Assembly: GCA_036495525.1 (NCBI GenBank)
Contig: DASXMR010000046.1
Coordinates: 1-64,000, forward strand
Reading direction: 5' to 3'
DNA from: DASXMR01 sp036495525
GTDB taxonomy: Bacteria; Actinomycetota; Actinomycetes; Streptosporangiales; Streptosporangiaceae
Length of the DNA stretch: 64,000 nucleotides
Shown: piece after piece, positions 58,863-64,000 of the stretch
Layout: each line of letters opens with the position of its first letter
Position numbering within the stretch: the stretch's first letter is position 1
Notes under the pieces: generated by a model
Database searches by the model: none
What the model was told of the DNA's origin: nothing
The model's input: only the letters and a program-made list of their open reading frames with translations
Program-made: the position numbers and the translations under genes

Positions 58863-58904
58863 TAGACTGAGAGGACTGGTTAGTAGGACGTCCAACTAAC
58901 CAGT
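58863..58904 (+). promoter_or_regulatory. Promoter box and 30-bp palindrome before the acyl-CoA mutase gene
   Basis: ACTGGTTAGT (58875-58884) and ACTAACCAGT (58895-58904) are perfect arms. The centre contains a second palindrome, GGACGTCC (58886-58893), on the same axis, so 14 of 15 pairs match. TAGACT (58863-58868) is a likely -10 box, placing the palindrome at the transcript start. A TetR-type repressor is the natural candidate, but none is encoded nearby. Confidence 0.65.
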
Positions 58905-58935
58905 GCCCGCACGTCCGGCCGGCTGGAGGGAACCG

Positions 58936-60621
58936 ATGACCGCCCAGGGCGCCCCGCAGGACAGCGACCATGGCAGGCAGCGCTGGCAGCGCCGCTACGA
59001 CGCCGCGCGCAAGCGCGACGCGGACTTCAGCACGCTGTCCGGGGTCGAGGTGGACCCGGTGTACGGGCCCCCTTCCGGCGCGGTCGTGCCCGGCTTCGAG
59101 CGGATCGGCTGGCCGGGGGAGTTCCCGTTCACCCGCGGTCTTTACCCGGCCGGCTACCGCGGGCGGGCCTGGACCATCCGGCAGTTCTCCGGCTTCGGCA
59201 ACGCTGTGCAGACCAACCAGCGCTACAAGATGCTGCTGCGCGGCGGTGGCGGCGGCCTGTCCGTCGCGTTCGACATGCCCACGCTGATGGGCCGCGACTC
59301 CGACGACCCGCGCTCGCTCGGCGAGGTGGGGCACTGCGGGGTGGCGATCGACTCGGCCGCCGACATGGACCTGCTGTTCGACGGCATCCCGCTGTCCGAC
59401 ACCACCACGTCGATGACGATTAGCGGGCCGGCCGTGCCGGTGTTCTGCATGTACCTGGCCGCGGCCAGGCGGCAGGGCGCGGACATCGGCGCGCTGAACG
59501 GCACGCTGCAGACCGACATCTTCAAGGAGTACATCGCGCAGAAGGAGTGGCTCTTCCCGCCGCAGCCGCACCTGCGCCTGATCGGCGACCTGATGGAGTA
59601 CTGCGCCGCCGAGATCCCCGACTACAAGCCGCTGTCGGTCTCCGGCTATCACATCAGGGAGGCGGGGTCTACTGCCGCACAGGAGCTCGCGTTCACCCTC
59701 GCCGACGGCTTCGGCTACGTCGAGCTCGGGCTGTCACGCGGGCTGGACATCGAGACATTCGCGCCGGGCCTGTCATTCTTCTTTGACGCGCACATCGACT
59801 TCTTCGAGGAGATCGCCAAGTTCCGTGCCGCCCGGCGGATCTGGGCGCGCTGGCTGCGTGACAATTACGGCGCGCGCACCGAGCGGGCGCAGTGGCTGCG
59901 CTTCCACACCCAGACCGCCGGTGTCTCGCTGACCGCGCAGCAGCCGGACAACAACGTGGTCAGGACCGCTGTCGAGGCGCTCGCGGCGGTGCTCGGCGGC
60001 ACCAACTCGCTGCACACCAACGCGCTGGACGAGGTGCTCGCGCTGCCCAGCGAGAAGGCAGCCGAGATCGCGCTGCGCACCCAGCAGGTGATCATGGAGG
60101 AGACCGGCGCGGTCAACGTCGCCGACCCGCTGGGCGGCTCGTGGTACGTCGAGGCGCTCACCGACCGGCTCGAGGCCGAGGCGGAGCAGATCTTCGCGAC
60201 GATACGCGAGATGAGCCAGGACGGCTCCATGACGTCTGGCATCCTGCGCGGGATCGAGGAGGGCTGGTTTATGGCGCAGATCGCCGAGGCCGCCTTCGCC
60301 TACCAGCAGAAGCTGGAGAAGGGCGACAAGAAGGTCGTCGGCGTCAATGTCCACACCGAGTCCGTCGAGTCGCCGGTCGAGATCCTGCGGGTCAGCCATG
60401 AGGTCGAGACCGCCCAGGTGCGTGAGCTGGCCGGCCGGCGCGCGGCGCGCGACCAGCGGGCGGTCGACACGGCGATCAGCGCGATGCTGGCGGCGGCGAG
60501 GTCGGGCGGCAACATGATCCCGCCGATGATCGAGGCGGCTGACGCCGAGGCGACGCTGGGCGAGATCTGCGGCGCGCTTCGGGACGAATGGGGCGGGTAC
60601 TTCGAGGCGCCCGCCTTCTGA
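58936..60621 (+). CDS. Acyl-CoA mutase large subunit (isobutyryl/methylmalonyl-CoA mutase type)
   Basis: The 561-residue product is the substrate-binding TIM-barrel chain of a B12-dependent acyl-CoA mutase: GRAWTIRQFSGFGNAVQTNQ, SVAFDMPTLMG, GTLQTDIFKEYIAQKEWLFP and DPLGGSWYVEALT. The GFGNAxQTN wording is closer to isobutyryl-CoA mutase-type chains than to classical methylmalonyl-CoA mutase, so the substrate is uncertain. The cobalamin-binding domain is absent and must come from a separate small subunit, not seen here. ATG 58936 has GGAGGG. MeaB and the epimerase are encoded upstream. Confidence 0.88.
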   Translation: MTAQGAPQDSDHGRQRWQRRYDAARKRDADFSTLSGVEVDPVYGPPSGAVVPGFERIGWPGEFPFTRGLYPAGYRGRAWTIRQFSGFGNAVQTNQRYKMLLRGGGGGLSVAFDMPTLMGRDSDDPRSLGEVGHCGVAIDSAADMDLLFDGIPLSDTTTSMTISGPAVPVFCMYLAAARRQGADIGALNGTLQTDIFKEYIAQKEWLFPPQPHLRLIGDLMEYCAAEIPDYKPLSVSGYHIREAGSTAAQELAFTLADGFGYVELGLSRGLDIETFAPGLSFFFDAHIDFFEEIAKFRAARRIWARWLRDNYGARTERAQWLRFHTQTAGVSLTAQQPDNNVVRTAVEALAAVLGGTNSLHTNALDEVLALPSEKAAEIALRTQQVIMEETGAVNVADPLGGSWYVEALTDRLEAEAEQIFATIREMSQDGSMTSGILRGIEEGWFMAQIAEAAFAYQQKLEKGDKKVVGVNVHTESVESPVEILRVSHEVETAQVRELAGRRAARDQRAVDTAISAMLAAARSGGNMIPPMIEAADAEATLGEICGALRDEWGGYFEAPAF

Positions 60622-60678
60622 CCGGGCCCGCTGGCACGCCCTGCCGGCGCAGCGTGCCGGATGCGGCAGGATGGTGTT

Positions 60679-61689
60679 ATGCAGCCGCGCAACTTCTCCC
60701 TCCACGGCGCCGTCGACCTCGGCGCCCGGCAGAGCGCCGCGCAGCGCAGGCAGCAGACTGCGCAGGCGACCGGTGACGGGCCGGGCGACGGGACGGCAGC
60801 GCACGTGATCGACGTCACCGATGAGAGCTTCAACGCCGAGGTGGCCGAGCGCTCGCGCGCGGTTCCGGTGATCATGGACCTGTGGGCCGAGTGGTGCGGC
60901 CCGTGCAAGCAGCTCAGCCCCGTGCTTGAGAAGCTCGCCGCCGAGGCCGACGGCGCCTGGGTGCTCGCCAAGGTGGACGTGGACGCCAACCCGCAGCTCG
61001 CCGCCGCGCTTCAGGTGCAGAGCATCCCGATGGTGGTAGCGGTGGTCGGCGGCCAGATCGTCGACGGCTTCCTCGGCGCGCTGCCCGAGGCCCAGGTGCG
61101 GCAGTGGCTCGAGCGGATCATGCAGGCGGCCGCGCAGCTCGGGCTGCCCGGTGCGGCTGCGGCTGCCGGCCAGGCCGCTGGTGAGGCCGGCCAGGCCGCC
61201 GGGCAGCCGCCCGGTGGTCCGGGTCCGGCTGGCCCCGGCGCAGCAGGCCCCGGCCTGCTGCCCGGCGACGAGCTGGCCGATGGTGAGTTCAGCAAGGCCC
61301 AGGAGGCCATGGAACGCGGCGACCTGGACGGCGCCGCGGACGCCTTCGAGAAGGTGCTCGCCGAGACGCCAGGTCACCCGGTAGCCACGATGGGCCTGGC
61401 CCAGGTCGACCTCATCCGCCGGGTGAATTCCTACGACCAGGCCAGCGCCAGGCAGGACGCCCAGGACAACCCCGACGACGCTGACGTGCAGGCGCGGGCC
61501 GCCGACATCGACCTGGCCATGGGACGGATCGACGCTGGCTTCGACCGGCTGCTCAGCGTGGTCCGGCGCACGGCGGGGGAGGAGCGGGACAAGGCCAGGC
61601 GGCATCTGCTCAGCCTGTTCGAGATCTTCCCGCCGCGTGACCCGCGGGTGACCAAGGCCCGCTCCGCGCTGTCCAGCCTTCTGTTCTGA
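60679..61689 (+). CDS. Thioredoxin-TPR protein (YbbN/CnoX-like)
   Basis: The 336-residue product has a thioredoxin domain with an intact active site WCGPCK (near residue 75), a Gly/Pro/Ala linker and a C-terminal TPR-like region (GDLDGAADAFEKVLAETPGH). This is the YbbN co-chaperone plan; the actinobacterial form keeps the CxxC that E. coli lost. It may protect proteins under oxidative stress. ATG 60679 follows AGGA at 8 bp; an in-frame upstream ATG at 60661 is less likely. Confidence 0.88.
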   Translation: MQPRNFSLHGAVDLGARQSAAQRRQQTAQATGDGPGDGTAAHVIDVTDESFNAEVAERSRAVPVIMDLWAEWCGPCKQLSPVLEKLAAEADGAWVLAKVDVDANPQLAAALQVQSIPMVVAVVGGQIVDGFLGALPEAQVRQWLERIMQAAAQLGLPGAAAAAGQAAGEAGQAAGQPPGGPGPAGPGAAGPGLLPGDELADGEFSKAQEAMERGDLDGAADAFEKVLAETPGHPVATMGLAQVDLIRRVNSYDQASARQDAQDNPDDADVQARAADIDLAMGRIDAGFDRLLSVVRRTAGEERDKARRHLLSLFEIFPPRDPRVTKARSALSSLLF

Positions 61690-61720
61690 GCTTCGCTGGG
61701 ATGGTTCGCGTCCCGGCGGC

Positions 61721-62278
61721 CTAGCGTCCTGGCGGGTCGGCGTCGGCCAGGTGCTCAAGCGCGGGCAGCGCGGCGGCCAGCGCGGCGAGCTGCTCGGCGG
61801 GCAGCACCGTCAGGCTGTCGGTGAGCAGGCTGGTCGTCTCGCGGCGGATCCGCTCCAGCTCGGCGTGCCCCAGCTCGGTGATCGCCAGCGTGCTGGCCCT
61901 GGCATCGCCGGGCACCGAGCACCGCTGCACGTAGCCGCTGTCTTCCAGCGCGCTGACCAGGCGGGTGAGCGTCGACGGCGCGATGCCCTCGGCGGCTGCC
62001 AGGTCACCGAGCCGTACCGGGCCGGCCTTGTCGACGGTGGACAGGGCCGACAGCTGAGTGGGCGTCAGCCCAGCCAGCTCGTGCTTGCGCAGCCGGCGCG
62101 ACAGCCGCGCGATCGCGACCCGCAGCCTGGTCACGTCGATTACCGCGCCCGGCTGCACAGCGGTATCCGGGCCTGGCGAGGCGGCAGCAGCGGCTGTGCC
62201 CGGCACGGCGCCCTGATCGGCGCCGTCCGCTGCCCTGGCCGGCGGTGCCAGGCCCGCGGATTCGCTCACCCTGCTCAC
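61721..62278 (-). CDS. MarR-family transcriptional regulator
   Basis: The 185-residue product has an Ala/Gly/Pro-rich start of about 45 residues and a MarR winged helix (LTPTQLSALSTVDKAGPVRL, recognition helix IAPSTLTRLVSALEDSGYV, then the wing with VPGDARASTLAITE). The GTG at 62278 lies 6 bp after TACCCT, so the gene is probably leaderless; GTG 62269 is an alternative. Target unknown; the divergent yqgE gene is the nearest candidate. Confidence 0.85.
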   Translation of the reverse strand: MSRVSESAGLAPPARAADGADQGAVPGTAAAAASPGPDTAVQPGAVIDVTRLRVAIARLSRRLRKHELAGLTPTQLSALSTVDKAGPVRLGDLAAAEGIAPSTLTRLVSALEDSGYVQRCSVPGDARASTLAITELGHAELERIRRETTSLLTDSLTVLPAEQLAALAAALPALEHLADADPPGR

Positions 62279-62403
62279 CCTTGAAGGGTATAGCGGCCAC
62301 CCGGATCCTTCGCCGCGAGAACGGCCGGATTCGGGGGGCGGCCTGCCTGCCGTGGCGGCTGGTCGGCCGGGCAGCATTCAGGCTTCAGGGGGATGATGGT
62401 GGC

Positions 62404-62979
62404 ATGCCGGACGCCAGCATCAGCGGGCGGCTGCTCGCGGCCACGCCACTGCTCGGGGACCCGAACTTCCGCCGCACCGTCATCCTGGTCGTCGAGGACG
62501 ACCAGGAGGAGGGCACGCTCGGCGTCGTGCTGAACCGGCCGACCGAGGTCCAGGTGCGCCAGGTGCTCGAGCCGTGGACAGAGCTGGTTAGCGGGCCGTC
62601 GGTGGTGTTCCGCGGCGGACCTGTGTCACCGAACAGCGCGCTGGCGCTGGCGCAGGCCAGGGGCGAGGAAGAGCCGCTCGGCTGGCGGTCGCTTGACGGC
62701 TCGCCGCTCATGTCGCGGGTCGGGCTGGTCGACCTCGACGCGCCGCCGGAGCTGCTGGCCGGCGGGATCAGCTCGCTGCGCGTGTTCGCCGGCTACGCGG
62801 GCTGGGGCGCCGGGCAGCTGCGCGCCGAGATCGAGGAAGGCGCCTGGTACGTGCTGACCGGTCGGCCTGCCGACGCGTTCTTCGCCGAGCCGGAGCGACT
62901 CTGGCCGGCCGTGCTGCGCCGCGAAGGCGGTGACCTGGCGCTGGTGGCCACATACCCGGACGATCCGGTGCAGAACTAG
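62404..62979 (+). CDS. YqgE/AlgH family protein
   Basis: The 191-residue product matches YqgE/AlgH: start SGRLLAATPLLGDPNFRRTV, then GTLGVVLNRPTEV, FRGGPVSPNSALAL and FAGYAGWGAGQL. The fold is solved in this family but the function is unknown. The ATG at 62404 is the family-typical start; the frame extends to 62245 without support. It is intact and of usual length. Confidence 0.9.
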   Translation: MPDASISGRLLAATPLLGDPNFRRTVILVVEDDQEEGTLGVVLNRPTEVQVRQVLEPWTELVSGPSVVFRGGPVSPNSALALAQARGEEEPLGWRSLDGSPLMSRVGLVDLDAPPELLAGGISSLRVFAGYAGWGAGQLRAEIEEGAWYVLTGRPADAFFAEPERLWPAVLRREGGDLALVATYPDDPVQN

Positions 62980-63030
62980 CCGCAGGCTGCCCGGCGGCCT
63001 GCGGCCAGCAGCCGCGTAGACTCAGTTTCC

Positions 63031-63288
63031 GTGAGCACCGAAGTCCTCCCTGGCAGCAAAGTCCGCCAGGACACCGACATCAGGCCCGACCTGTCGCACG
63101 GGGACGGCGACCACGAGCGGTTCGCGCACTACGTGCAGAAGGACAAGATCGTCGACAGCGCCGTGACGGGCACGCCGGTAGTCGCGCTGTGCGGCAAGGT
63201 CTGGGTGCCGAGCCGCGATCCGAGCAGGTTCCCCGTCTGCCCCGAGTGCAAGGAAATCTACGAGTCCCTGCCCGAGGGCGAGGGCTAG
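63031..63288 (+). CDS. DUF3039 protein
   Basis: The 85-residue product has the DUF3039 pattern: HERFAHYVQKDKIV, GTPVVALCGKVWVPSRDP and VCPECKEIYE. The cysteines could bind a metal. The family is confined to actinobacteria and its role is unknown. The GTG at 63031 lies 8 bp after TAGACT, which suggests a leaderless transcript. It converges with pncA, leaving 10 bp. Confidence 0.88.
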   Translation: MSTEVLPGSKVRQDTDIRPDLSHGDGDHERFAHYVQKDKIVDSAVTGTPVVALCGKVWVPSRDPSRFPVCPECKEIYESLPEGEG

Positions 63289-63298
63289 GCCAGCAGGC

Positions 63299-63898
63299 CT
63301 ACACCTGGATGCCGGCTGCTGGCGGTATCTCGCGCAGCGTTCCGCTGAGGGTGACCCCGGCGTCGCGTAGCTGGCGCAGCGCCTCGCTGGTCGTCACCGG
63401 GTCCACGGCCGCGGTCAGCGGCAGCAGCACCGTCGTCGTGAGTCCGGCCAGGGCCGCGTCGGCTGCGGTCGCGCGCACGCAGTAGTCGGTGGCCAGGCCG
63501 GTCACGTCCAGGCTGGTCACGCCCCGCCCGGCGAGCCAGTCGCCGAGCAGCGTCCCGTCCGGTGCTGTGCCCTCGAAGCCGCTGTAGGCGGCCGAGTGCG
63601 TGCCCTTGCGGAAGATCTCCTTGACCCGGCTCACGTCGAGGTCAGGGTGAAAGGCCGCGCCTGGCGTCCCCGCGACGCAGTGCGGCGGCCAGCTGGCCGC
63701 GAAGTCCGGCGCCGCGGAGAAGTGGGCGCCCGGATCGACGTGATAGTCCTGGCTGGCGATCACGAAGTCATAGCCGCTGGCCGGGGCGCTGGCCAGGAAG
63801 TCGCTCAGTGCAGAAGCGAGGCGGGCGCCGCCATTGACGGCGAGTGAGCCGCCCTCGCAGAAGTCGTTCTGCAGGTCGACGACCACCAGCGCGCGCAC
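63299..63898 (-). CDS. pncA: Nicotinamidase
   Basis: The 199-residue product has the isochorismatase-fold catalytic triad (Asp in VVDLQNDF, Lys in FRKGTHS, Cys in LATDYCVRATA) and the metal site DYHVDPGAHF. It hydrolyses nicotinamide to nicotinate for NAD recycling and would activate pyrazinamide. The ATG at 63898 gives full length. The 100 bp to the window end shows no gene. Confidence 0.93.
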   Translation of the reverse strand: MRALVVVDLQNDFCEGGSLAVNGGARLASALSDFLASAPASGYDFVIASQDYHVDPGAHFSAAPDFAASWPPHCVAGTPGAAFHPDLDVSRVKEIFRKGTHSAAYSGFEGTAPDGTLLGDWLAGRGVTSLDVTGLATDYCVRATAADAALAGLTTTVLLPLTAAVDPVTTSEALRQLRDAGVTLSGTLREIPPAAGIQV

Positions 63899-64000
63899 GG
63901 ACCGAGCCTATCCGGCGCCCGGCCTGCGGCCGGCGTCCCGCCCGGCAAGCACGGCGCGGCCGCTGGCGGCCGGGATCAGGCCGGACCGGTCAGGCGCGAC

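Noticed and set aside
59773..61758. Long minus-strand open frame opposite the mutase and thioredoxin-TPR genes
   Set aside because: It is antisense to two clear genes; His/Arg/Leu-rich composition typical of the mirrored frame of GC-rich coding DNA.
1..64000. CRISPR arrays, rRNA genes, insertion-sequence transposases, integrases
   Set aside because: No regularly spaced repeats of CRISPR type, no rRNA sequence, and no DDE or tyrosine/serine recombinase wording in any frame.

Overview
The window is GC-rich actinobacterial chromosome. Lineage markers are the mismatch endonuclease NucS, a mycothiol-type maleylpyruvate isomerase-fold protein, DUF2550 and DUF3039 proteins, an ArgS-derived NrtL protein, a FilP/Scy-like coiled-coil protein, and the order rho-rpmE-prfA-prmC-(WecA/TagO)-atp, which is shared with Streptomyces and Streptosporangiales. 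I cannot name the genus from sequence alone.

Positions 1-8800 form a sparse accessory region that ends at the 3' side of a tRNA-Arg(CCG) gene. It holds three secreted or lipoprotein genes of unknown role, an EXORDIUM-like secreted protein and an AhpD/CMD-fold protein. It also holds at least four broken genes: an ABC-2 permease fragment, an HTH/NB-ARC regulator spliced to an RCK-like tail, an ECF41-type sigma factor, and a class-V aminotransferase. A 161-bp imperfect palindrome resembles a MITE. The region looks like a decaying island next to the tRNA.

Positions 8804-26741 are core: response regulator, nrtL, rho, rpmE, prfA, prmC, a WecA/TagO-type glycosyltransferase, two small AtpI/AtpZ-like membrane proteins, the complete ATP synthase operon (atpBEFHAGDC) and a DUF2550 protein. 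The genes often found between nrtL and rho (lysA-hom-thrC-thrB) and between prmC and the glycosyltransferase (tsaC/sua5, glyA) are absent. A Crp-like palindrome lies in the candidate atp promoter.

Positions 26817-43939 are mixed metabolism and regulation: PduO-type cobalamin adenosyltransferase, a 50-codon mini-gene with its own terminator, GMC oxidoreductase, DUF222-HNH protein, aldehyde dehydrogenase, RibD-like deaminase, CMD protein, channel-like membrane protein, epimerase, nucS, 3-hydroxyacyl-CoA dehydrogenase, hydrolase, SDR, and a WYL regulator divergent from a transglutaminase-like gene across a perfect palindrome. Several short tandem repeats (15-27 bp units) occur here, some inside coding sequence.

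Positions 44035-63898 carry the coiled-coil protein and a propionyl/methylmalonyl-CoA cluster: epimerase, thiolase, MeaB and, further on, an acyl-CoA mutase large subunit behind a 30-bp palindrome. Between them lie a degenerate ABC ATPase, a MarR regulator, an ECF sigma factor with a membrane-anchored propeller anti-sigma candidate, and four tandem paralogous secreted proteins, each with about seven propeller-like repeats. The array is arranged as two two-gene units. Each unit is preceded by the same element: promoter-like boxes plus a hairpin whose stem shows a compensatory base change. This sigma/propeller locus is the best candidate for an undescribed system. The right end has a thioredoxin-TPR protein, a MarR regulator, a YqgE protein, DUF3039 and nicotinamidase.
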